Of a stretch of 64,000 bases of DNA, positions 35,001 through 47,613 are shown one piece after another. The stretch lies in the NCBI GenBank assembly GCA_037954325.1, contig JBBMNZ010000019.1, positions 14,114,501-14,178,500 on the forward strand, read 5' to 3'. The stretch is from Fistularia commersonii. Taxonomy: Eukaryota; Chordata; Actinopteri; Syngnathiformes; Fistulariidae. The position numbers were made by a program, and so were the translations under genes. A model generated the notes under the pieces. The model did no database searches. It was not told the origin of the DNA and worked only from the letters and a program-made list of their open reading frames with translations. Position 1 is the first letter of the stretch. Every line of letters starts with the position of its first letter.

Positions 35001-36966
35001 GGAACTGCCATGCTAGGCTAACTAGCATGGGGCGGATCAGCGTCACATCGGCATGAAGACAGTAGAAGTTAGGAATAGAACCGCCAGCCTCTTTACTGCT
35101 TTATCAACTGTTGTATTTTATCTATTTATGTGAGCTACTTTTTAAAATGACCAGGTCGAAATTATCTACCGACACTAAAAATGCTAAACATCTACAGCAG
35201 AACCTTGACTTACAAGTGTTTAGGAGTTTTCCGAGTTACTAGTTGGCACTAGTAGTGTCATACAAGCCAAGATCTGAATAAGGGTGCGAGCCAGATGAGT
35301 GTCGACACCAATGTGGCCGCCATGGTTCGTGGTGTTCAAAACAAGTGGGATGTGTCTCTAACACGAGCTAGCCAAGAAAAAAATCATGGGAAAACATGAG
35401 TGAGGTGTGCTTGTTGTCAACTCGTCCATACAGAGATGGAGAAGTTGTTGTCGTTGAGATACCGTGATGGAGAGCATCACAGTAAAGGGTACTTTTTACA
35501 AATACACAGTTTTGGTGCAACAGACGGCGGGAACATCAACAGACAAGGCATTGGAAGACTCATTCAAAGCCGGGGACAATGTGTTCGTTTTAAAAAGAGG
35601 AGCAGTATTCACTGTCTGTAAATGAAATTTGACCATAAAGTGTAGCAAAGTGTGCACGTTACGTTTAGCAGCACTTTGTAGAATTAAGTGTAACTTAAGT
35701 TAAGGAATAGAGCACCAAATGAAAAATTCTCCCAACCTCATCCGTCTCTTCGCTCCATTTTCATTTTAATAAAACCACTGTATTTCTTTACATTCTCTTA
35801 TATCATGTATTATTATTTTCATATATAATAAGTGATCTAAAAAGTAAATATTTCTTATTTAAAAACACCAGAATGGAATAATAGCATTTAAATTCATTCC
35901 AATAGCCAATTGAGTTATGAGCTAGTCATAGAAATATTACCGTATTTAATGATATACAAACAGAGTACATTTCATATTTAAAATAGATGTAATTTTTACC
36001 TTGCATAATAGCATTAGCATATATGGCACTGTACAACTATGTACATGAATAGCCATCAGCTCACTCTTATGAGGTCTGCAATGGCTGCTGGTAGCCAATC
36101 GTCATCAGTCATGGTAGAATGATATTTGGAGATCCCAGATTGGCCGTGCTATTTGTCAATGAAGTGGCGTATACCTCAGTGGGGACAGATGGTAGGCTAA
36201 CAGCTTTTTTTTCAATCACATGATCCACCCACAATAGCTACACTTGTAGTGTCTTCTGTGGTTGGCGGTTCACCTACATGCTAACATGCTAACATGCTAA
36301 CATGCTAACATGCTAACATGCTAACATACTAACATGGAATGGCTGACATCTTCTCCACTGGCTGCCTTCCAGGAGGCCCTGGACCGGTGTATTGTCACTA
36401 AATGTAAACTGGACTGCAAAATCTACTTGGTTAGAGGTGATGGTTTACTAGCTCAAAGTCAGGACCCTGAATCTACGGTGTATTTCAGAGAATGAAGTTC
36501 AGGCCTGGTCTGATCTCCAGCTCCTGGCATGGATGTGCTCTGATGCCTGGGAGATGCCAACCAGCAGAAGAGAGAAATAAGTTTTAAGCGCTTTGCTGAC
36601 AGGGGAGGTCTGGCATCTCCAGGGACGCCCTGAGGAGCACTGGAGATTGACCAAAAAATAACACACACACACACACCAGCAAAACACATGCATGATCATG
36701 ACATCCCAAATCCACACACATAAGTGTAGTCAGGCACACACACACACACACACTATGTAATAAACTGGAGAGGGTGCGTGTGTGTGTATGTGCGTTTGTG
36801 TAGGTGTGTGCTCGGGGTAGAAGAAGCGAGTCCTCTGCTTCTCACCTTGACTCTCCAGACCTTTGCTGTGCATTTGGGGATTTTCCAAACCTTCTCTGCC
36901 TTGGATCTCCTCCCTACCCCCCCTCACTGCATCCCTCATACCTCCTCTTCCTTGAGGCCAGAGGTG

Positions 36967-37002
<36 letters not shown>

Positions 37003-38464
37003 CAAGGAGACTCGGCGTGCGAAGGGAACAAGAATGCCGATTCAAATAGAAAAAACAGAAGGACGGGAGTTGTGCTATCCTGCCACTGGGTGAGAAAGAA
37101 GAGGAGGAGGAGGAGGAAGAGAAGGTGTGTCTCGCACGTCACACCGAGATGAAGGCTTTATTGAACTGATGAAACAAGCTATTTCCTCGCCTGTCAGGTT
37201 GGCATGCTATTTAGAGGTCAAAGAAGTGTGTGTGTGTGTATTGGTGTATGTGTATATGTGCGTGTGTTTAAGCTGATGATTATGACTTTCACGTAATACT
37301 TCTACCAAGCATTATGTTTGGCGTACGTGTGACGCACAGCGTCTGTTAGTCCACCGTTAGTGGACGATGAAGGTCATTGTTTTGAAAACCCTCCAGCAAG
37401 AAGGTCCCTGGTTGGATTCCCACAAGGAAGCCCTTCTGTGTGGAGTCTCTATGTTCTCCCTGTGGGGTTCCTCCAGGTTCTCCATTTTCCTCCCACAGTC
37501 CAAACACATGCAGGGGGTCTGTCAGACACGTGTGAATGAGAGGGTAAATGGTAGTATGTCTCCATCACAAGTCATCTTCATTGTATATTAGAGTAAAGAA
37601 GTTCTCTGCCTTCAAATCCTGTCTGTTGACAGGACACTCTGAAATATTGTAACGGTAAAAGTTTTCTGCTGTAAACAATTTCTAAGGTCAACTTCCGCCT
37701 CCTCGGACTCGGCGTACCCACCGGTGGCAGGGGCGCTGCCCCTCAGTAGGACCCCGGACATTGGCCAATCGCAAAAAAATTAGCCCTGCGAGGAATGAGA
37801 TCTCAACAAATCAGTCTTTTTCAGATGAATGAACGGTATGAATAGATTGAAACATCTGAGCTGATTTTGTTTGCAAATAAAATAAAATAAAATAAAATAA
37901 AATAAAATAAAATAAAATGAAATACGATCCCCGATCTCACCCAGTTACAGCTGGGTAGGCTTCAGCATCCCCAAGACCCTAAGTGTAGGATAAGCGGTAT
38001 AGATAATTATTGAGCGAGTAAAATTAAATAAACAAATTTAAAATAAAATAAAATAAAGCGAAACTCTGTCAAAGTCTTGAAATGGCAACTAGATAAAATC
38101 AAGTCAAGCTGCCATGACCTGGATAACTCCTCTGGATGAGATCCTCCATAAATGCAATTAAAAAAGATTAAAATTAAACAAAAAAAATTAAATTAAAGTA
38201 AAAAAAAAATGAATTCAACTCAATTAACAGAACAGAAAATTAGCATTAAAATACAAAAACACGTTTTGCTCTTTGACAGTAGAGTGTATGAACACATCTG
38301 CTACGACAGAATTATTATTTTATTCAAAACACGGTAAAATTAGTAAGCATTGTAGTCTTTGCATAAACAAACTTTTAACCTGTTTCTAGAGAAAAACGTG
38401 TCCATCCTCGGCAATGCAATACTGCAGGAAAGCCATGTCAACTAAATATCCTCAAGATACCAAG

Positions 38465-38518
<54 letters not shown>

Positions 38519-38886
38519 ATACTTTTTTCCCTGCCACAGGCGAAATCACCCGCCTCTCGAAGCAATGATAGATGCGTTGAGCGTACGTCACACAGGACCA
38601 TCCATCCCCATCCACTGCTCCCACGGCTAAAAACCCCAGATTTATAAAGTTCAACCTCACTTAACCGGATCATTTACCGTTGAAAAAAAAAATTATGAAG
38701 TTGTTTTCCCTCGACATATCTGCAAATACATGTACTCTGCTTGTGTGTGTGACCTTGCGTGTGTGTGTTTATTGATTGTTGGTACTAATCAGAATGCAGA
38801 ACAGGACTCGACCTGCTCAGCTCATGCAAGGGGAGTCGTAACTCTTGTCAAAACGCAGCCGGGCTATTGTGTCGGTGCCGGACGCA

Positions 38887-38921
<35 letters not shown>

Positions 38922-39887
38922 GCACGCACACTCATACACACACCGGTGAGCAGAGGTGTTCCCTTTTCCAGAGGCTGGTGACTCTGCGCATCTTAAAAAG
39001 GTGATTCCCAGCGGATCCCCTCCGCACAGAAAGGAGGACTGGGAGCGCCGAGGCCGTGAAATTGGGCTGGCGTGACGCATTGGAGCTGATTACGATGCTA
39101 CATGAGGAGGGCGTGAGGAGTAGGAAGACAACAACTCCAGCTGAGGGCGTTGCCGCAATCACAGAGAAGAGATCCATGGTTGGATTCCCGCAGGGAGACC
39201 TTTCTGTATTGAGTCGCCGCATGGTTAGCACCAGAAGCCTGCAATTGATCAATTATCGACTGCGTCAGGAAACCCTCACATCTCCATGAAAAAGTACTCT
39301 CTAGCAGAAGTACCTTCAGTTCCCAAGGGTGACCTTCACACCCGTGAAGGATGCTCCTCCGGTTGCATCAGTGAAGACCAGACACTAACCCAACCATCAG
39401 GAGCAACTCGGGGATCAGTGCCTTGCTCAAGGATGCTTCATTATACATTAAGCAGTTATGGCTTCTTCTTCTGAAAATCATCTGCCTCCATCTAACCCTC
39501 CAACTTCCTGTCCTAGTTCCCTCCATCCATAGACGTCTTTGCATGGCAGCTCCAACCTTCTCTTCAGATCTTTACAATATAAGCTAGCCATGTAGGTGAA
39601 CCCGTTTCCCCCCCTTCCTGCAACAAATCCGCTTTCTGCAAGTAAAGTTGTGTTTACGCCAATGTGTGTGTGTGTGTGTGTGTGTCAGTGATTGTGTGCC
39701 TGCAATGTCATACAGTGAAAGTTTTACTTCTTCACAACTCCCCCCCCCCCCCTCCCCTTAGATGCACGGAGTTGGGTCGGCTCCAGTACCAGGTACGGAG
39801 GTCCGGCCCAATTACGTCCAACCTTCCTCTGTCAGCTTGTTTATACCTGGCTGCACAATTGTGTGGAGGGATGGTTGAATTGAAGTG

Positions 39888-39931
<44 letters not shown>

Positions 39932-42900
39932 CACCACAGCTCAAAACACCATGACGCCACCCCCCTCCCCCACCTCTACCCAGGAGGCTTTTCCAGACCA
40001 CAGGACTAATAAAGTGGGCCACATCGCAGCTGTGCACTATTTTTATCAGGAGGCAATTTTCTGGAGGCACCCACAGGTAAGCGGGTTCCAGGGATGTTGG
40101 GCGGCGGAGCCACCGAGAGAAAAAGGAGTTTCCCTGGCCATTAACCTCTACGGAGAAAGTCCCGGAAGCCCCTGCACGCACACACACACATACATACACA
40201 AACACAGTCAAGCATGCACACATGTGCAAACACACACTACTAGGGAGCCTGATGGGTGAGATAAAGACAGAATTACATCAGACTTAACAGATTATTAATT
40301 CCAATATTGTAATTAGAGATAGAGATATCCTAGCAGCAAGCAAAGGGCAATAAATGACTGTATGAATGAATGGATGGGTGTATAAATGCATGAATGAATG
40401 AATGAATGAATGAATAATTCAAAATATCCAAAGGAATGAACCAAAAAATGACAACTGCAACAACAACAGCAATGGCAACAAAAACAATAACAATAATAAT
40501 AATAATGATGCTAAGAAACTTTTTAAACTGCCATCAAATTACCTGCATTTTGCAAAAACAAGTCAATGATCAAATAAATAAAATGTTTAAAAAATTGCTA
40601 AAAATGGCAATGAATAATACTGATACTAATAATAATATTATTGATGATGACGATGACAATAATAGTAATAATTAATTTTAAAAACTGACACATAAATTAA
40701 TACATATATGCATATAAAATTAAAATGTTGAAATTGCCAAATAAAGTTGCAATAATGATAATAATAATAATAATAATAATAGTAATAATCACATTATTAT
40801 TATTATTATTATTATTATTAAAACTTTTAAAACTGCCACAAAATTACCTTTATTTAGTAAACAAACCAAAAAATACAATAAATAAAATGTTTGAAATTAC
40901 AAATACAAGACAGTAAAATTTGAAAAGTCAATTAATAAATCGACACAACAAAAATTGATGAATTATTTTCTGAGAGGACGTCTGAAAAAAAAGCACATAA
41001 ATTGTAATTAAATTTAGGTAATAATCATCTTATAGAAATATGTTCAAAAATGAGGAAAGGATTGGGGACAGTATGAGGATGAAAGGCAGAGAGGACAAGG
41101 ATGGCAGACAATGGACGCACCAAGACAAGATGCTCTGAATAAAAAAAGAGGTTAAAGGGGTGAAAAAACAAAAGGGAGGGAGGGGAAAAAAGAGAGACCA
41201 AACCACGTCAGAGGACGAGTGACACAAATGGCTGGACGGGGAGCAAAGCAGGCTGACAGGAGAGGAACAGCTGTGCGAGTGAGACGGGGGGGGGGCATGG
41301 CGGCCGTTGTTGCTCCCAGCGGAGACGTTATGTTCGCAATGAGTCTGGGCTTGTCAGGCCATCCTTCTCTCTCCCTCAAAGCATCCATTGGTCCCAGCTC
41401 TCCTAGTCCAGTTCTGAAACCACCACTGTTGTATCCGGTGGGAGGATGCAGCCTGTCTCTCTTAAAGTGATGTACGAGATCTCGGCAGGAATGCCAAGGT
41501 CAAAAATATTAGCGAGTTATCAACTCATGTTTGGTCTCATTGGGTGTCTCTGGTCCAACGAAGCTCCTTATCCGGACCATGTTTGTGGTATGACTGGTTC
41601 TTCCCAAAGTCCGGCAACATGCAGGAGAAACTAATCTGCACAGACGCGCAGATGAATGAGTTGTAAATCTCTATGACAGGCATGACCAAAGTCCGGTCCA
41701 CGGGCCAAATGCGGCCCGTGTTCAAATTTACACCAGCCCGAAGCATCTGTCATAAAATCAATAACATGCAGCCTAATGAAAAACACTGCATTTCTCCTTA
41801 TTGATAGTGAGCAATTCAAGGATTCATTAGCCCCCGATCTTTTGCACTTCTGAATAGTGTCATTGTTAGTGTTATTCTCCTGTTCACATGTTTTGAATTT
41901 AGAAGTTCATAGTGAATAATATGTAATGTTTCAAATGAACATAGAATTGCAGAAACTATAGTGGGATAAAGTTGATGAGCTATACAATGAAGTTATGGTA
42001 AAGAGTAGTGGAAACTAGTCTGAGAGCAGAAGTCAGTATTTGTGAATAGGAGTGTGCCGTCACTCCTAGAAAGACTTCTACAGATGCAGTATTTGCATTG
42101 AGAATGCGAATAGAGAAGTACAAAGAAGACCAGAGGGAGCTGCATTGTGTTTTTGTAGACCTAGAATAGGCATATGACAGAGTGCCAAGAGAGGAGCTCT
42201 GGTATTGTATGAGGAAGTCTGGAGTGGCAGAGAAGTATGTTAGACTGGTGCAAGACATGTATGCTGGCTGTGAGACAGTGGTGAGGTGTGCTGTAGGGGT
42301 AACAGAGAAGTTCAAGGTGGAGGTGGGACTCAATCAGGGATCAGCTCTGAGCCCCTTCTTGTTTGCAGTGGTGATGGACAGGCTGACAGATGAGTTTAGA
42401 CAGGAATCTCCATGGACCATGATGTTTGCAGATGACATTGTGATCTGTAGTGAGAGCAGAAAACAGGTTGAGGAAAATCCAGAGAGGTGGAGGTATGCGC
42501 TGGAAAGGAGAGGAATGAAGGTTAGTCGCAGCAAGATAGAGTATATGTGTGTGAATGAGAGGAACTCGGGTGGAACGGTGAAGCTATAGGGAGTGGAGAT
42601 CAAGAAGTTAGAGGATTTCAGGTATTTGGTCAGATAAGTCAGAGCAGCAGAGCGTGTGTAAAAAACGTGAAGAGAATGGGTTCAAGCAAGTTGGAATGGG
42701 TGGAGAAAAGTGTCAGGGGTACTATGGGATAGGAGACTATCAGCCAGAAAGAAAGGAAAGGAGTACAAGACAGTTTTGAGACCAGTGATGCTGTATGGCC
42801 TAAAAACATTTACAATGACGAAAAGACAGGAGGCAGAGCAAGAGGTCGCAGGGCTGAAGGAGGTTCTCTTTAGAATGACCAGGATGGATAGGATCAGGAA

Positions 42901-45900
42901 TGAGTCTATCAGACATGTTAGATGTTTTGGAGAGAAGGTCAGAGAAGCCAGACTGAGATGGTTGGGTCATGTACAGAGGAGGGAGAGTGAATATATTGGT
43001 AGACAGAGGCTGGAATTGGAGTTGCCAGGCAGGAGGTCTGGAGGAAGACCAAAGAGAAGATTTATGGATGTACTGAGAGAGGATATGTAGGTAGTTGGTG
43101 TGAGAGAGGAGGATATAGAAAATAGGGTTGGATGGAGAAGGTTGATTCGCTGTGGCGACCCCTGAAGTGAAAAGCCGAAAGGAGAAGTTTCAAATGAACC
43201 TAGATATGTGTAATCTTTCTGAAAGATTTTTTTTTTCTCAGACATACTTTTTCCTTATTTATTTTATCTAGTAGTATTCAGTATTCAAGTAGTATTCAAG
43301 TTTGGTAAAAACTTTAGATTTGTATTCTGTGTTAAGACGTGAAAAGTATGGTACATGCGATAAAAAATTTCATGAAATAGTTCATTTGCATTCAATGTTA
43401 ATCGTTCAAAGAATGTCAGGCTGAATGGTCGGTCGTCACACATTTTCACCTTACCAAGTATGTCCTCTTTGCTAATTTCATTTCACCCTATGGTGCAAAA
43501 CAATGCCTTCATTGCAAAACTTCGCTTTGGACTCGAGAGACGGGAGCGAGGAGTACAAGGTTGAAGACAGACGTCTTCAAAATGAAGATGAGCAATGACA
43601 CAAAGAGGCAAGAGTCGGCCAAAGTCGCCGGTGTGCGTGCGGCAACTGCGTTGTTATGCTAACAGAGAGAGCATCTCTTTTGCAAGGAGCTCCACCTTTT
43701 GTCATCGACTTCCTCCATGATTGTGCCGCTGCTGGTCTTTCGTCATCAGATATGACTTCTGCAGTAGCGGGTTGTAGATGCCCTTGCGTCTCCTGGCGTT
43801 TCGCTCAACGGCCTTCACTCATTTCCTGATGTTATGTCTGCTTTTGAAAGAAAACTGCTTAAAACTAGCAGCACCCATGATTTCTTTCAGGAGGCTTAGC
43901 TCAGCTAAATGCCTCAAATGCAATCGGATGGAAGCAGCGAGGCAACAACTTAGGATGTTGTGCAGGTCCACAACCAACTCTTCAGCCCTTTCTTCTCTTC
44001 CTGTCCCTTGGAAAGCCGTGTAGCCTAGCATCAGTGCCTTTGTTTCCCTTGGACTGGAAATGGCACCCAAAAGCAGCACAATGCAGCGTTATTATTGCAT
44101 AAACTGTAACATACTGAGCCAAAGCTAACACTAGCGACTTGTATACATCATCAATCCAGCACAATAAAACAATGGTGTCATCCCTGCGTTAAAATTCCTA
44201 TTATTAATAGGGATTTTTAAAGAAATAAAAATTCTTCATGCCATTTTGACAACACATTCTTGTATGAGAGAAATAGTAGAGAATATTTATGCTTGTTAAC
44301 CTCCAAGGCAGGTTCCCTTTCGCTCATTCATTTCATTTGATTTGTGTCAAAACAACATGATAGCTTGTGTGTTGCAGCTAATTAAGGAATACCCATCTAG
44401 GGAAACTGCAACTGAATCAGATGGTTAAAAATAAAGCTAATTAGACCCGAGGCTTCAAAACACACCGGCCTTCGCGGTCGGAGGCGAGGGGGTTAATCCC
44501 CGCAATGTTTACAGACAAAATCCACTTTGTATTTTTAGCACCAGGCGAGCGGGCACAGGATTACGGTTGTTGACAGCATCGCGTTACAAAACGCATTAAC
44601 GGGAAGACCCGTTCATCCACAACGTGAGTGTGTGTGTGTGTTGTATTAATGTCCGTTGCCCGGAGGAGACCGCTCGCAAAAATAAGGATCATGAGAAGAA
44701 AACCACGTCAACATGAGATAGTGAATACATACTGTTTCCCTATTAGCGAAAAGTCACACTGGCACAAAATCCGTCAATTTTTTTTAATCCATTCTTTTCA
44801 GCTCGATTTGCAACCGACTCGATTGATCTTTTCATGTGAGTCGTTCGATTTGCAGAACCGAACTGTGAAGATTCTGTTTAATTAACAATGAAGGAGCTGT
44901 TATGTGAAAGTCAAAGCACCTTTTGTTTCTATCCGTCAATTCTTTTAATTTTCATCTTTTCACTCTTTCTGTTCTAAGCTTTACAGGATTGCGGGAAGGT
45001 TGGAACTTATCCAAGCTGTTATTGGGCGGTGAGATGTTCACCCTGGACCAATCACAGGGCTACATATATAGACAAATAGCCAATCACTCAATTGTTCATG
45101 AGGTTCTGCATTGATGGACTGTTGGAGAAACTCAGACAACCTGGAGGATTTTATTCAGCAATTGGTTGATCAGTGTTTCAATGGGGAGAAAAATAGAACA
45201 TCTTAAGTATATGTTCCATGGATCCCTATTGTAAATACAAATGTCATGCTCAATACATTTAGCATTGTAGTTTAATGCATTTCATAAAAGAAAAAAAAAA
45301 AAAAAATCCAGCCAGGATTCCAGGCAGATAAATGAATAAATAGATAAATAAATACAAAAATCTAATACACTGATTTTAACTTTCGGTTTAAACGTCTGGC
45401 CCTCCTCTCACGCTAACGATAGTTTAGCATCGTATCCCAGCCGTGCGCTGCCTCCATCCAGGCCCTGCAGGCGGCGACAGCAACCGCGAGCTCCCTGCTC
45501 CTTTTCCCATCTCCTTTCATTCTTACTCTCCAGCATTGCTGTGTGAAGTTATAGTGTAAGAACTCCGTCGCTGTGAAAATGGGTCACCTTTCTTGTGACA
45601 AGAGAGAACTCGGGTAAGCGTAACCTGTGTGTGCATGTGTGTGTGTGTGTGCATACGTGCATGCAAGGTTTCAACTGTCTTGGGGCTCCACAAGCCAAGG
45701 AACAATCACTCTCTGAGGCTTTGTGAGGTTTCGGTTTACAGCGAGGTTAGAGTTCAGTTAGAATATAGATCTGGGAGAGATATTGAGAGCACACGGGGTT
45801 AGAGCTTCAACCTCATAGCAAGAAGGTCCCTGATTGGATTCCCACAGACGGCCTCTCTGTGAGGAGACTTCATGTTCTACACATGTCTGCGGGAGGTTCC

Positions 45901-47580
45901 TCAGTCCAAACACAGGCAGGAGGTTCATTGGTGAACCTAAATTGTCCAGGTGTGTGACGACACAAGTCATATGGATACTTTCCACCAATGGGATTGATTG
46001 AATGCATCCGTATGACTTGTGAATGAGTGAATGGTTACGCAGTGCAACATCGGCTAACAAAGATAATTCGGTCTCTTATTCGGTTTGCGAAATCAAAATA
46101 TTTTCAAACCGAATCAGTGTTTCCCACTGAGATCAGTGTAAATCCCACTGATCCGTTCTTCAGCCCCAAAAACATCCTGCAGTTTTTGGAAACATTTTAT
46201 GGGTTCATTTGCAAAAAAAAGAAAGGACTTAAAGATAACCTTAATTATTGCTGTGTTTCTAGTGTTCTTTCTCTTCTTGCCAGCACTTATATCCAGTTTT
46301 CCTTCCCTATCTCAGCAAAAGTAAAGCCTTCTCGCATGTGGGACCCTTGCTAATGCTAACACCATCTCCTGCTAGCTGTCTTCCAAGCTAACACCAACTT
46401 TTCTACTTCCTCTAAGACTTGAGACTTTGCTTCACTAACGTAGACACTCCTTTAGCCACATCGGCCATCTTTAGCTCATCTTTGCTCTTTAGGATCGTGC
46501 AGATGGTTGACTCAGCCGTGTCATGATGCTTGGCGAGATCTGTAACATTAACGCCACTCTCACGTTAAGCTATTATTTCCTTCCTCAGATCGACTGGGAT
46601 TCTTAACTTCTTCTTAACACCACTGGCACAAGCACTTTTACCTTTTTGGCAGCCATAATGAGGGCTAGCCTACTGAAAAAAACATTACGAAAGTGGAACA
46701 CAGCAATGGACGATGTAAACAAGTCGGAGTAGCATACACAACTGCCGCTACGCTACAATGCCACAATGTAGAACGTGGTTTGATCGAAAATTCTGTTCAT
46801 GGGCCAATTTGTTCTTTATTAGGGGCCTTCGTAAGTCCAGGTTTGACTGTATGTCTAAATGACACATGAATAAGACGTAAAATGTGCGTGTGTATATTGT
46901 ATATTGAGTGAATGATTTTATGTCTCCTTATAACAAGTGAATGAGAGAGTAAATGGTTGTTTGTCTCCATCAGACATGTGAATGAGTGAATGTTTATTTG
47001 TCTTAATGACATGTGAATGAGGGAGTGAATGGTTGTGTGTCTCCAAATGTGATGGATCTCTTGTCTCACCCAATCACAGTGCAGGGTAAGCAGCGTAGAT
47101 ACTGATCATCATCTCAATGTCCTATTCTTTCCAAATAAACAAGTTCCTCGTTCCTCTGTGAGGAACCCAGACTCTGCTGAGGTGGAAGAAGGAAGTCCTG
47201 ATCCATCACATCTCCTCTCAGCTTCCACCTTCTGCTGCCTCATTTGGAATCGGAAGGATTACATGAGCGTGTAATCTGAGTGTGTGATTTCCCCTTTTTC
47301 TCTGGCGGGACTTTGAAGTGAGCACACCTGTGCACATCAAACATCCAATCACACATCAAGAGAACAGAGAGAGTGACGAGATGTTGCGATATTAGCCTTC
47401 GCAGCGGTAGGAGTAGATGTATCTGCTGCTCAGGGGACTCAGTCATAACAATAGGAGATCATTGAAATTATTTAAACCTCTATCATGGAAGAGTGGCGGC
47501 ATCCACTGCATCCTGCCCTCATCTTCATGTCTCTCCATGTGCAACATGGCAGTATATCTCACCCATACTGCAGAAAGTGA

Positions 47581-47613
<33 letters not shown>

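Larger units (their letters stand above)
35931..37374. other. fgf11 intron 3 segment with microsatellites only
   Basis: Besides the arrays listed, no gene or transposon was recognised. Confidence 0.5.
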
